Source of the DNA: Larimichthys crocea
Taxonomy: Eukaryota; Chordata; Actinopteri; Sciaenidae
Assembly (NCBI RefSeq): GCF_000972845.2
Contig: NC_040025.1
Span: 23,473,846 to 23,537,845 of the forward strand
Direction of reading: 5' to 3'
Length of the DNA stretch: 64,000 nt
Shown: positions 41,201-52,900 of the stretch, one piece after another
How the letters are laid out: the number at the start of each line of letters is the position of its first letter
How positions within the stretch are numbered: position 1 is the first letter of the stretch
The notes under the pieces: generated by a model
The model's input: only the letters and a program-made list of their open reading frames with translations
Databases searched by the model: none
What the model was told of the DNA's origin: nothing
Made by a program: the position numbers and the translations under genes

Positions 41201-44200
41201 GGACAGACCTTCACCCCAGTCTTCACAGTACACTCTCCTGTCCTGTTTGAGCACAATAACACACATGTGTACACAAGAACGTTTCTCAGTGTAGTTAATG
41301 ACATGAATGTAATCGTCTGTTTTTATGTAAGTGTGTGTGTGTGTGTGTGTAATACCTTCCCACATAAAGATTCCCCATCATTTGTTTCCATGAACTTGTT
41401 CTTCTCAGCTACGTACAGCAGTCTATTCTCACAGTCCGACCATGACAGACAGCCAAACTGGGCTGGAAACACACACACACACACAAATACATGAACATGA
41501 ACGCAATAACCTGCCAAAGTTGAAAAGACTATATAGGTTGATGTAAGTCAGTGTAAGGATGTGAAACGTGTCTTACCGTCGTCGTACACTCTGCCGTGTT
41601 TGTCAAGAGCTGTCAGGTTGAGGCATTTCCTGAGGCCATAATGGTCCCATATCTAAACCATAAAGAACAACAGTCTGTCAAAATGCTCAAATATTGATCT
41701 TACAGAGGATACTGTGGTGTGTTTTTCTTACCTCGAGAAGCTGGTGGCCACATGTTTCTCTGATCAAGGCCCTCAGTCCTCGGATGGGAGAGAGCGCAGT
41801 CAGTAACCTGAAGAGTGGGAGCAAAAGAAAAGCTCTTGGTTAAAGTGAAACTCAACTTCAGGCTGAAAGTTCATGTTTCACTGCCCTCTCTGGTTAAAAG
41901 TTTAACAGTCTGTTACACCGGTAGATCAACGCAGCAGGGTGAGTTAAAGCACTGCAGAGTCTCTGACAATTATCTAATATTTTCTGACACACTTTCTGTT
42001 AAATGTGACGGTCCTTTTTGTGTGTGTGGACTCACTCTGCGCACACATGTACACAGGGTCCTGGTGGGAGGACAGTCTTGATGCTCTTGTGGTTGTTGCT
42101 GTCTGCGATCACAGTCCACTGTTGTGAAAAATGAAGTCTGGAGCCTCGGACCGGGTCGCGCTGACTCCACTCTGGATGTGGACACAGTTTAGTTAAATAA
42201 AGAGACGCTCGGTTATTTTTGGCGTACATGTTGGCAGATATGTACAGAAGCCCTAAAAGGCCATACATACATACATATTATTCCACCCGTTTTCCCGTGA
42301 TAACAAGATAATTTCCTCCGTTTTCTCGTGATAATGAGATAATTCATTCGAGATCTCGAGAAACGAAACGATAGTCTAGTGTATTGAATCAAGTGCGCCC
42401 GTATTACAGAATGTATGGCAAATGCATGTAGTCCATGATACGGAGCGAGCAAACCTATTACTCCACTGTAAAATCCCTTTGATCCATAATTTCGGACAAA
42501 GGTTGATACACTTGATCTCAGGACCATCCTGACTGTTCGCTCACTCAGTATAAAGCATATTTACTGTATCATTTTGGAGCAATTCAGCCTCAAAGTTCAT
42601 TATTTTGAATTGAAAAAGGCATTATGTACAATATTTACTCTACTGTAAAATCTCTTTGATCCATAATTTCTGACAAAGGTTGATACACTTTGGCTAATCC
42701 TCACTCCAGTCCTGAGATCAAGTGTACAAACCTTTGTCAGAAATTATGGATCAAAGAGATTTTACAGTGGAGTAATAGGTTTGCTCGCTCCGTATCATGG
42801 ACTACATGCATTTGCCACATTCTGTAATACGGGCGCACTTGATTCAATACACTAGACTATCGTTTCATTTTCTCGAGATCTCGAATTAATTATCTCGTTA
42901 TCACAAGAAAACGGAGGAAATTATCTCGTTATCACGGGAAAACGGGTGGAATAATATGTATGTATGTATGACCTTTTAGGGCTTCCGTAGATATGCAAAA
43001 GGAAATTGCTGAAAATTATTGTTACAGTATGAATAATAAAACGTCCATAATGGTTTACTTTACTTAATATTTTTGTTATGCTGTCATCTTTGATTTAAAT
43101 GTTTATTGATATAAAATATCTTGCTTCATATCATTATGACAACTCTTTAATAACTTAAGGGAGATTGCAAACATTTTCATGTCATCATATTATATAGTGT
43201 ATTATGTTATTTAAAGTTAAAACAGGTGCCTGAATGACATGCGTGCCCCAGCCCACATGAGACAAACAGATGGTTTTACTCCGTAAACCTTTTTAAACCT
43301 TTAAGACAAGATCACTGGTGTCACTCCCAGAGTGACTCTGACCAGCTGGCTGTAACAAAATTCAAAGAATAGCTGAATGTTTTTTTGTGTTGTCATGCTA
43401 GCTGGTCACTAAACGTGAGGACTTTCATGTTCATATTTTTAAGAGCAAACTTAAGACTCATTTTATTCTGGCTTTTACTTGAACTATATTTATACATTTT
43501 TCTGTTTATATATTTGAATCTGTTAGATCATTTTCACTTTTATTTATTTATTTGGTTAGTTGTCTGTCTATTTCTATATCTTAACCTTTATTTTTTGGCT
43601 ATCTATATATTTTATCTAACTATTTATACATTTTATTGTATTTATTCTGTATTATTCTTTATTTAATTTGAATATTTATTCATTTTTTAACCCGCCTCCA
43701 GTGTTCCCTCACTGCAAGACGATGAGACGGCACTTTCAGTTTGTGTTGTGCTTTTGCTTTCAATGGGGTGAGGTGCAGATTTGGGGGGTTAAGGTGTGAA
43801 GCATTGTGTTACATTTTATTTGTATGAAAAGTGCTATACAAATAAAAGCAGATGAACTATTTGTAGTTTTGTCATCTTGTGCAATCATCAGTCCACAATA
43901 TTTGCTTTGTTGTGCAAACTGGCTTTCAACTTGAAAGAACTTTGGAGACTCTGAGCTTCCACTGTATTAAAATGGGTTATTTTCCTACCTACAGATTGGC
44001 ATTAACCTCACTGGATCTCTGTTTATCTCTGTTATATTGATTTCTTCAGTTTATTATGTCACAGCTTTGACAGCAGCATTTCCAGCTGCCAGAAACCCCC
44101 CTAAAACCCCCATGATCCTCTCTGTTAAAGGAGTATACCACCATTTCAGCCCCTTATGTCACTGCTGATCATTTCAAATCATCTTGTAGAGTTTCGGATG

Positions 44201-44406
44201 CATGCAGTAATGTTGAGGCTTGTGCACGTTTGTGTAAACAGTTTAGCAGAGACCGTCTCCAGCAGCTCACCTGCAGACACAGTGTAGATCCGGAGCTCTG
44301 GGAGCTGCTCCTCACTCACATGGGCAGCGACAGGCGTGGGGAGGCCGCCGACCTCTCCGTACACCCCGTTGATTTGTCCGAGATCCATCTGTGTGTCTGC
44401 CTCCAT
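36181..44406 (-). CDS. apeh: Acylaminoacyl-peptide hydrolase (acylamino-acid-releasing enzyme), 21 coding exons
   Basis: APEH removes N-acylated (mostly acetylated) residues from the N terminus of short peptides in the cytosol and belongs to serine peptidase family S9C. Coding exons in transcript order: 44271-44406, 42036-42171, 41732-41807, 41577-41652, 41356-41462, 41108-41242, 40864-40955, 40071-40108, 39856-39977, 39715-39775, 39370-39464, 39091-39142, 38366-38469, 38073-38205, 37890-37973, 37698-37778, 37331-37419, 37052-37245, 36851-36953, 36632-36738, 36181-36280. They sum to 2,121 nt (706 aa; human about 732) with every phase consistent. The N-terminal part should form the beta-propeller (for example [12 protein letters not shown]). 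The C-terminal hydrolase has [20 protein letters not shown], nucleophile Ser about 563 in GGSHGG, Asp about 651 in LGGRDKR and His about 683 in DGHSLS. Triad spacings of 88 and 32 residues match my recollection of human APEH. The start is the ATG at 44,404-44,406, upstream of a good donor; the extreme N terminus is the least conserved part. The intron after 37,890 uses a weak donor (GTCTGT). Confidence 0.97.
38213..38248. repeat. (CA)n microsatellite
   Basis: Uninterrupted CA repeat in apeh intron 13, only a few bases upstream of the exon 14 acceptor. On the transcript it is a GU run ending at the acceptor of exon 14. Confidence 0.9.
38339..38358. repeat. (GT)n microsatellite
   Basis: Short GT run in apeh intron 13 close to the exon 13 donor. 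It is opposite in orientation to the CA run at the other end of the same intron, so the two could pair in the pre-mRNA. Confidence 0.8.
38755..39080. repeat. Polypurine/polypyrimidine (GAG/GGA-rich) tract in apeh intron 12
   Basis: About 320 bp is almost pure purine on the plus strand (imperfect GAG, GGA, GAA units) and pyrimidine on the apeh transcript strand. It starts about 10 nt after the exon 12 donor. It produces long ORFs by chance in several frames (Glu-rich on plus, Pro/Ser/Leu-rich on minus), none of which should be read as a gene. Mirror-like purine tracts of this kind can form triplex DNA. Confidence 0.85.
39246..39305. repeat. Fragment of the TTAGCTTAGCATAAAGACT interspersed repeat (apeh intron 11)
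   Basis: This segment carries the CTTAGCTTAGCATAAAGACT motif followed by GAAACTGCTAGC. I recognise it as a widespread teleost repeat end. Related copies flank the nested cluster near 33.1 and 33.9 kb in this window. It is a short fragment of probable non-autonomous DNA-transposon origin. Confidence 0.5.
40402..40630. repeat. Repeat of AACGTG/TTATCACGTTATAACGTG motifs in apeh intron 7
   Basis: Degenerate copies of a roughly 20-25 bp unit (GAAACTTATCACGTTATAACGTG-like, alternating with GAAACTTGTCA) occur from about 40,440 to 40,620. They include the perfect palindrome CACGTTATAACGTG. The block starts with a TA followed by CGGAAGCGTATTGC, which resembles the CGGAAGC terminus of the 42,243 element. 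It therefore looks like one end of a TA-flanked non-autonomous transposon whose other end is lost or not recognisable. Confidence 0.5.
41332..41350. repeat. (GT)n microsatellite
   Basis: Short GT run in apeh intron 5, directly next to the exon 5 donor at 41,351-41,355. Confidence 0.75.
42243..42990. mobile_element. TA-flanked fold-back element (MITE-like) in apeh intron 1
   Basis: Two arms of about 282 bp (42,243-42,524 and 42,709-42,990) are near-perfect reverse complements around a 184-bp spacer. The ends read TA then C(A/G)GAAGCCCTAAAAGG, so the element is bounded by TA, as for elements that duplicate a TA target. The arms carry repeated TTATCTCG/TTATCAC motifs and a CTCGAGATCTCGA segment. 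Part of the arm sequence (about 42,643-42,692) occurs a third time in the spacer, as a direct copy. No ORF is present, so this is non-autonomous. Arm similarity this high implies a fairly recent insertion or gene conversion. Confidence 0.8.
43700..43853. repeat. Possible retroelement 3' tail in apeh intron 1
   Basis: The end of this stretch (about 43,800-43,850) matches the pattern TTGTATGAAAAGTGCTATAC followed by AAATAAA. I associate this with the 3' end of a widespread teleost interspersed repeat, probably LINE-derived. A T-rich stretch (43,430-43,690) lies before it. No reverse-transcriptase reading frame is visible. The assignment rests on memory of the motif only. Confidence 0.4.
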
Positions 44407-44760
44407 CAATACACACTTGCAGAGCTCACATGTGAGTCACCGATATGTCACAAACTTGCACGGTGGACAGCAGCAGCAGCAGCTCAGATTCAGACTTATG
44501 CACCGGACACGGATGTCAACCCACTCGGAGGATTAACACAGTCCTCAGGATCGGCTCCGTCCATTAATTCATCCGCATTAGTCTGCCAGTGATTGAACAG
44601 CCTCTGTCTGAAGCTATTCAATGTCGATTCAACACTTCACGGCTCATTCACAAAAGTTCACAATAATTTTAGCTGAATCAGGGCGTCCATGTTGGATTCA
44701 TGAGGGCGATACCACTTTGGTTCCGTGTGGAGGGGTGTAGTGGAAGAAGGTGACCGCAAG
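44407..44760 (-). promoter_or_regulatory. apeh: Putative apeh promoter and 5' UTR
   Basis: This is the stretch directly upstream of the apeh ATG. It is richer in CpG than the AT-rich DNA on both sides, as expected for a housekeeping gene. No convincing TATA box is visible and the transcription start cannot be placed from sequence. The putative ifrd2 3' end lies only about 0.5 kb further upstream, so any apeh promoter must fit between the two genes or inside the ifrd2 3' UTR. Confidence 0.4.
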
Positions 44761-44831
44761 GGGGCAGCAAAGGACCGATAACTACTGATGACATTTATTA
44801 ATTATTAACCATGGTTTCTACGTTAAATCAT

Positions 44832-44856
44832 GTATATATATATATATATATATAAA
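44832..44856. repeat. (TA)n microsatellite
   Basis: TA dinucleotide run between apeh and ifrd2, about 430 bp upstream of the apeh ATG. Confidence 0.85.
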
Positions 44857-45276
44857 AAAGAAAACCTGTCTGACTTCACTTGGAGGGGGATTTAAGTTAT
44901 TAGTTATATTTAAATTAACTGTGGCAGAGAAGAACCAATAAGCTCTGACTGAATAAAATAGATGTCAATGTGTTTTATGGAATAATACTAATTTATCCTT
45001 TCACCTTTTAAAATAAAAAAACAGGGAAAAATAAAAGCAAAGACAGTCCAGACTAAAATTTGTCACGTCTTTGCCTCAGGCTAACACTGAATGAAGCTTA
45101 TCATCGTAGTAATCTGATTACTTTCTACCCCACATAACTATCCCATTAACTTATATCTTCAACATTCCCTTTCCCCCCATATCTAGTCTTTCCAGGACAG
45201 AAACACCTACTGTACATCATTAAGAACAAACTGTTTGGAGATTACAAAAGAGACAAAGCAAAGTGCTCAAATAATC

Positions 45277-45282
45277 TTTATT
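45277..45282 (-). terminator. ifrd2: Candidate ifrd2 polyadenylation signal
   Basis: The minus strand reads AATAAA here, about 1.5 kb after the ifrd2 stop codon (46,805-46,807). A second AATAAA at 45,931-45,936 would give a shorter 3' UTR of about 0.9 kb. Either or both may be used. Bases 45,283-46,804 would then be 3' UTR; I see no other gene in them. Confidence 0.4.
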
Positions 45283-46804
45283 ATATTTGATCCATCGTTC
45301 GTCTATGTGCTGCAGCACCAGAACCACTGATAACACCGTTTGGTGAGGCGGCAGGAAAACGTGACAGCTGATTTTGACGTTTTTACCAAGTTACTGAAAT
45401 TTACAGTTGTTAAATGTGCTTCAATTCATTATAATCAATAAAACAGTAAAAGTGTTGACTGAATTTTAGATGCCAACCTGACCACCGTTACCAACACCAA
45501 ACTCTTCTGATCAGCAGCTCTGGTTAGTGGCCTGTATGTATTTACTTCTCATCATAGGGAAAGTCATTCAAAAATATCTAATGATTCAAGTACACATCTT
45601 TCCATAAATCCCTATGTACAGTCGATCTGCAGTACATACACATGGATAGATTGTGTGACCCACCAACCCACATTAAAAATATACATGAAAAAAGAAATTC
45701 TTATCATCATCATCATCCCATAATTGTGTCTGTAAACAGTTCTTAGCATTTTTAAATTCCTTAAAAATCACACAGTACTGCTGTTTTAATAAATTAGAAA
45801 GTCAAATACAATTACCCACCAGAAAAGGTTAAAACGTATTTTTCCTCTCAAAAAAGTTGTAATACAAAGATGACAACATTAACTCTTTGTTTTCTTATTT
45901 TAATCAGGCATCTTCTTGTTTATATGGTGTTTTATTTCATGATGTTAAATAAAAATTCAAATAAAACACACTCACGCAAAACACCACACACATTTTCTTT
46001 TAGCTTGCATTGTTTTGTAAAGTCAGTTTCTGGTTTGGCAGCTGAAGGAGCCACTCTGGGTGTAGAAACAGAGGACGACTGAGGGGAATAACGAGGAATC
46101 ATGGGGGGTCCCAGAGCAGAGGAGAGTTTACAGAATATTTCCATGGCTCTATTTTTTGCTTTTTTTGTTATAGACATGGATGCTCGAACATTAAACTTCA
46201 GAGATTAATCAGGACTGGTTTACGTTCCTTGAAGAGTGGCATCATGTGGATACTGAAATTAGGATTTTTTTAAAAAAAGGACTGGATTTTACTGTCAACC
46301 CACAGAGCAGCAGTTCAAGAGTATCAAAAACAATATGCATCAGCACCAAAGAGAGTTTCATGGAAGGCTTTCACTGATCTCCATAAAGGTTTAAAAATAT
46401 CTGGATCCTACAATCAAACAGACTTAATACTTTACTGTCTGTATGTTCTTGATAAAATGGATAAAAGACCTCATATTTCTTGTGTTTACTCTCCTGTGTA
46501 ATTGTTTTAATCCCACATAAAAGAGGTTTAGCATCGTACAGTTGGGATCCACTTTAATGCAAAAATGAGTGAAAAGCACGAGCCTGCTATGAGGAGCAAT
46601 CTCACCTTCGGCTGTGGGAGCTAAGAGTAAATGTTATCAATGCCATCTTGAATATTTGGAGATTATAATTTGCACAAGTGAAAAAGCCCTGTTTAGAGTT
46701 TGTCGAGTCTTTGTGTGTCTGACAGCTGAAGGCATCATTTTGCATCAGTCTCAATGCAGCTCAGGGAGTTCCTCGCTTACTCGTACTCCATCCTCGCCCT
46801 TCTC

Positions 46805-49800
46805 TTACATGACGTCGGCCCGTTTGTCCCTGACTTTGTTCCTCTGTTTAGTCCTGGCCTTGAAGGCAGCTGAGTTGAAGAGATGCTGTTGAACAGAAAA
46901 GATAAAAAAACATGAATGCAACAATATTTATATTTTATTCTCAGGCTGTAATCACACAGGATGACTTTTTTTATATCTTGTAGCTGAACTTCCCGTGCAG
47001 CAGCATGAATGCGTGAATGAGTAGAAAAATACTGAAAAATGCAATTGTACACTCCTTTTCCATTGTGCAGGTTGAGATTCAAGGACAGGAGAGCAGCTGT
47101 TACCTTCTCAAATCGAGAGATCTTGTTGCCTTTGACTGTAGCGTCCAGGATGAGTGGAGGGCCGAGGCCAAAGATGTCTCTCAGTAGTGGGTTGAACTGC
47201 ACCAAAGCAAAAACACACACTACAATTAACACACACGTCCAACTGACCTAAGGTGGAGAAATTAATGGAATTAGGGAATGAGGCGTATACTTGTGACTAT
47301 TTTCTTTCTAATGAGTCATTATTGATTACATAACAGTACAAGAGCCACTTTGTTGAAATGCTGGAGGTCCCATGTTGTCTTGTCAATAATTCTAACACTG
47401 ACGAGATGGTGGAAAATTAGCTGTGCAAACACATTCGAAATATACCACTGGCTTCAGTGTGTTTTTTCAACCTGTAGATGATGTCGGACGCCGGACTCCA
47501 TGATCTCTTTGAAGGCATCATAGATTCTTCTCCTCATCCAGCTGTCGATGTAAACGCCCTCTACTCCAAATCTGATCTTCTCCTCTGTGAAGTCTTCGTT
47601 CTGAAGGAGAGGGGGACATGACAAAGTCAAAGAAGGGAACAAGAATAAACCTTTCACAGCGATGTTCTCACTTCTAAGAGGCACTATTAATAACAAATAT
47701 TATCACCAAAGCTATGAAACATACCTCTATGTAATGTAGCACCTCTCTAAAGATGGAGCGTTGTTTCCGCCTGTCGTTCTTGGCTCGGTGCTTGTTGCCA
47801 TCTGTGGCTAAACTCTTCAGACACTGACACAAACTCTCACTGTCGTCCACCTCGAATCCCTGCACACGCCAGAGACAGAATTATAGCACATATGGCAAAT
47901 ATGAAAACCAGAACAACATTAAAACAGAGATATGGGTGTAATAGTAAAGGAAGTATGGGCAGAATTTGTGTGTGTGTTCCTTAAAGTACACAGTTGTCCG
48001 TATGTGTGTGTGTGCGTGTGTGTGTGCGTGCGTGTGTGTGTTTACCTCATCTATATCCCGCCCCAGCTCCACCAGCAGGGCGATGGTCTCTCCCACTGCA
48101 ATCCTATAGTTGACATCACTGCTCTCAAGACACGCCTGGAGTTTGGGAAGGTGACTACAGGGACAGGTGACATGATAAGATAAAGAAGAGAATGACTCTT
48201 ATTACTGGTTCCTGGTTAGATCATTAACTTTCATTTTAGTGTGTTTCACTCACAGGTCGAGCAGCACAGTCAGTCTAGAAGCAGGACAGAGGGTGACCAG
48301 CAGCGACCAAGCCTGCAGGGCGGCGGTGTGGAGGCCTGAAGTGCCGGGTTTGGGTGTGGGCAGTGTTCCCTCTCTGTTGGGGTAGGAAGACATGAACACG
48401 CTCTCCAGAAGAGCCAGTGACTTGATCAAGTCCTGGGAGGGTTCAGTGGTGATGTTAAGGGGACAAAGAGAGAAAGAGAAAATGAAATGAAGAGAAACAT
48501 CCTGGATACCAACAGATAATAATAAAACGTGATACAATTATACGTGGGAAGGCTTTTGTTGCTTGATATATTTTGGTTCATACATTGGGTGTGAAGGTAA
48601 ACTGAAACCTCTGAACTACCAACAGTCAAACTATCTGCTAATATTATGTTTTAATCCCCTGCATGATTTGATGATGGATTCATTGAGATCGAGCTGTTCT
48701 CACCTCTCCGTCTTCAGCAGCAGAGACGTAACAGCACATCCCCAAAGCTCTGGCACACTGACGAAGACAGATGCAAGAAAATTCAAATAAGCAGAGCAGA
48801 CAGAGTGAAGCTGTGATTCCCCTGATGCAATCTTCAGGTTTCAAAACTGATGAGGTAACTGCAACTATGATCCTATGATGTCTTGGTGTGTGAATAACTT
48901 GGTTTTGTGCTGGGCAACTGTTAAATGAGTCCCCTAAACACTAGTGTTGTGTGTTTGGGTCTTCTGTTTGTTTCCAAAATTGACACAGTTTGCTGAAAAC
49001 AGCAGTAAAAGGGCATTACAGCACTTCAAAGCTACAAACCAGACAGGCAGAGACAGTCCACCTTAAAACCTGATCTGCTTAAAATCACAAGCTGACAATA
49101 TCATATGTTTAAGGAGCTTTTCCTTTCATGTTGTTAATTTCCATCCAGCATTTATACACGCACATGTCCCGACATAAAAGCATATGCATTTCGTGTTAAG
49201 TTTTGCACAATATCCGAGGTGGTTTATGGCATTACTCACGCTCTGGCGGGCTGCTATGCTGGCGCTGTTGTCCATCAGAATGGCGGTGAGGATTGGCCGA
49301 AGCATCTTGAAACCCTCCTCTGCCTCATCGCCACCCCCCAGCTGGATACAGAGCAGGGAGAAGACCGTGGCTGCTGCTGCCTGCTCCTCTCCACTGCCTG
49401 AAGACAAAACACACTTACTATTTGTTCGTGTACCATCAGAAACTGCAAGTTGCTGACTTTGTTTTTGTTTTCGCCTTGGAAATACAGGATTGCGCGTTTT
49501 CTGCACGAGCGCTTGAAGGAAGGCAAAACTTGGACATCAGCTTACCTTTTTTAAGGCTCCTTTCCAGGCAGTCGCTGACGGTGAGGCGTCTCTCGGTCAG
49601 GAAGTCGTACAGCAGTCTTGAGGAGAAGGCCTGTCGCAACGACTCGAGACCTGCTAGACGTGTCTTAGCGCTAAGAGAGAGAGAAAGAGAGGAGACATGA
49701 GAAAACGTCACTTCCTGCAATATCTCCCACAATCGGTGTTGCACAAAGCATTCACCTTCCTATATTACTCACATTTCCTGTGTTTATTATCGATAATGAA

Positions 49801-49941
49801 TGGACGACAGCAAAAGAACAAAATAATAAAACAATAATAACCTCACCTCTTATCCATCAGGTTGTCTATACACTGTTTGAGTTTGTCTTCGGTTTCCTCC
49901 TGTGCAGTCTGCTCATCCACCTGCTCCCCTCCTATGTTTGG

Positions 49942-49994
<53 letters not shown>

Positions 49995-52900
49995 GGAGTT
50001 TGTTAACCGTAAGTAAGTTTAATTTTTCAGTTTAGGGGGGAAATAGCAAGTAACTTTAGTGTCATACCGCATTACCGCAAATGCATTATCTGCATTTAAG
50101 TACAAACCTGTGCCTTCTTCCAGCACGGATGTCGTTTCGCTGGCACTGCTGTAGTGGCTGAGTACATCAGACGTCAGCTCATCATCGCTGGCGCCCGACT
50201 CTCCTTTTACACCATTTTTTAAACCTAGAGATAGAAAAAAAATAAATAAAAGGCAGACGGGGAAACAGTTAGATGAAGGAGGGACATGATGATGGAGGGG
50301 GAACAGAGAGCAAGAGGTGTGCAACTTTAACACAGATTCGACTGAAAACTCAAACTTGAGTGTCTCTTTAGATTATGTCACGGGAGCAAATGCGCGTTGA
50401 CAAACTCAAGGCTGTTTTCAGTGGCTGCCATGTTCTGCTGCACGGCTGTCACTGTGTGAAAGGTGACTTAAAATTAACGGATCCAGGCGACGCCGAGCAT
50501 CTCGGTTATGACAGGTATGGTGAGGAGTGACAAGCTCACTACCAGTAGTTATGCAGTCAGTGACAGAGTACAGAAAAAGCTTGTAGGAACAGGAAATAAT
50601 GAGCAACACTAGGTCAAAAATAAAGTTTCCAAACAAGAAGCTGCAGTGCTGTTGGGCAACGTCTTTTCTGGAGATAAGAGAAACTTAAATTCTTTTGTAA
50701 TTGGAGCCAGTTGCGATCTCTCTAAAATAGTTGAATAGCCTCAGAATAAGAGGCAGCTGGTTAACTGTGAGAGAAATAAAAATGCTAATAGGAATCATCC
50801 CAATTTAACCAGGATCTGGCTGGAGGCCATTCCCCAGCACTGACTAACAAGCAAGTTTAGGGAAGCTGACTAGGCCTACTCGGCTCAGCTGTCTTTTTTT
50901 GTCAGTAACTTTACACCAGCTGAGTTCATACGGACACACTCAATCTCCAATCCGCCACCTTCATGTCTGATTATCAATCTCACTCACATATCAGCTGATG
51001 TCCTCTTAAATAATGACATAACAGCTTACGGAAGGACTTTACTATTCTCTGTCATCTTTAATGTGTTTATTAGTACCGACATGGTAATTAGTTGATTAGT
51101 GTGTTAATTTTTTAACACAGCTCTTCCTTGTGTGTGTGAGACGGGAGTGGGACAGTTTTGTTACACGGTGCCTAAAAACAGAACGGGGGATAAGAGCCGG
51201 GCAAGCTAAGCTAACTCTCTCTCTTCCTGCTGGCTCAGGACTTTCTACTGTTGGTGGGATTACTGGAGACCAGAGAGGCCATTCATTTATACATTCATTC
51301 ATTCAGTCAGTCAGTCAGTGTGTACGATCCAGAACGGTCACACTTCATGTTCAGGTCAACCAGGACAGTCGGGGTAATCCAGAGGTGACTGTCATTGTTG
51401 CAGCGATGCAACGTGGAAGCGGGTTACTTTCTCAATGAAAACTTTTGAATGCAGACGACCTGCACGACCTACGAGCTACACCACCTGCATTGTACAGTAA
51501 ATATGGCAACTCCAGCAACACATGGACAGATAAGCATTCAGGCTTCCACCTGAGCTCAGATAAGAAAATTCCAGGGAGGAATTCAAATTCAGCTGAATGA
51601 GTAATCGGATCCATATATGTGAGCTCAGCATGTGTAAACTGAGTAAACTGGGCTAAAGTTCAGCCGTTTGATTTAAGCAAAACCACCTGTAGAGTCGCCG
51701 TTGTCTGATCGGCTGCTCTGCCTTTTCTTCACACTGATGGAGTGAAGTTATCTTCCGCCGCATGCTGCTGAATATATGCTGTGGTTGTCAAACATGCCAC
51801 CGTGTACCTGTGACTGTCATATAAAGCAGTGGTCCCCAACCTTTTCCTAACTGCGGACCGGTCAACGCTTGTCAATTTTAATGCGGACCGGGTGAGGGGG
51901 AAACGTTGAAAAACGTTTCAAAATAAAAGACCGCTCGACTTAGACTGGGACTATAATAGAGGGGGACTTACTACTCTATCTACAGTTGGTAGGAGAAGAA
52001 GAAAATATTAAGTATTAAGTAATATTTTCTTCTTCTCCTACCAACTGTGGATGAAGTAGTAAGTCCCCCTTTATTATAGTCCCAGTCTAAGTCGAGCGGT
52101 CTTTTATTTTGAAACGTTTTTTTATTTCGAAATGACCGTATTAAATAAAACAGAAATAACTAATTACTTCTTGTGCGGCCCGGTACTGATTGATCCACGG
52201 ACCGGTACCGGTCCGCGGCCCGGGGGTTGGGGACCACTGATATAAAGGATCGCTATTCATCTGAAAATGCTACTGCCTGGCAAAACGTTGACAGCAGCAG
52301 TAACACATTTATTACACCTAATGTTTGTTCGGCCATTGTAGCTTTAACTGTTCACATCTTACTTGTTCCCTGCTGCTGGTCTAATATTTTAAAGCTGAGC
52401 TGAATCACTCAGCTCAATTATGTGCTGCATTACACTTTAATAATAAAACCTGTACTCTAACAATTAATACCTTTTCACACATGTCAGTATATTACACAGT
52501 CAGTTGTAAAACTAGGCGTGTAGGTGCTTGCAGTGCTGAAGTGGCCATACGAAGTTGCAGTTTCTGGGGAAACAGCTGACATCTGGCTGATCGAAAGACT
52601 TTGGTCAGAGTATAAAAGTCAAGCCACTCAAGGCAGAAACATCTGCAGTCACATTTTTTTTTTCTCGAATCAGATTTTCAGCTATCTTAGAGCTGTAGTA
52701 GAAAATAATCATGCATGAAAGCAAGCACAGGAAATAGCTTCAAAATCTGATCATCGTTTACAACTTCTTCTTTTTTTTTATTCATTTGTTTAGAGGTTAA
52801 TTCATCAATTGCGTGATAACCTCACACAGCTTTTAATCGTTACAAGATAAACCTGAATGCAGCCTGCTTTTTTCATCTAATAATCTGATTACTCTGACAG

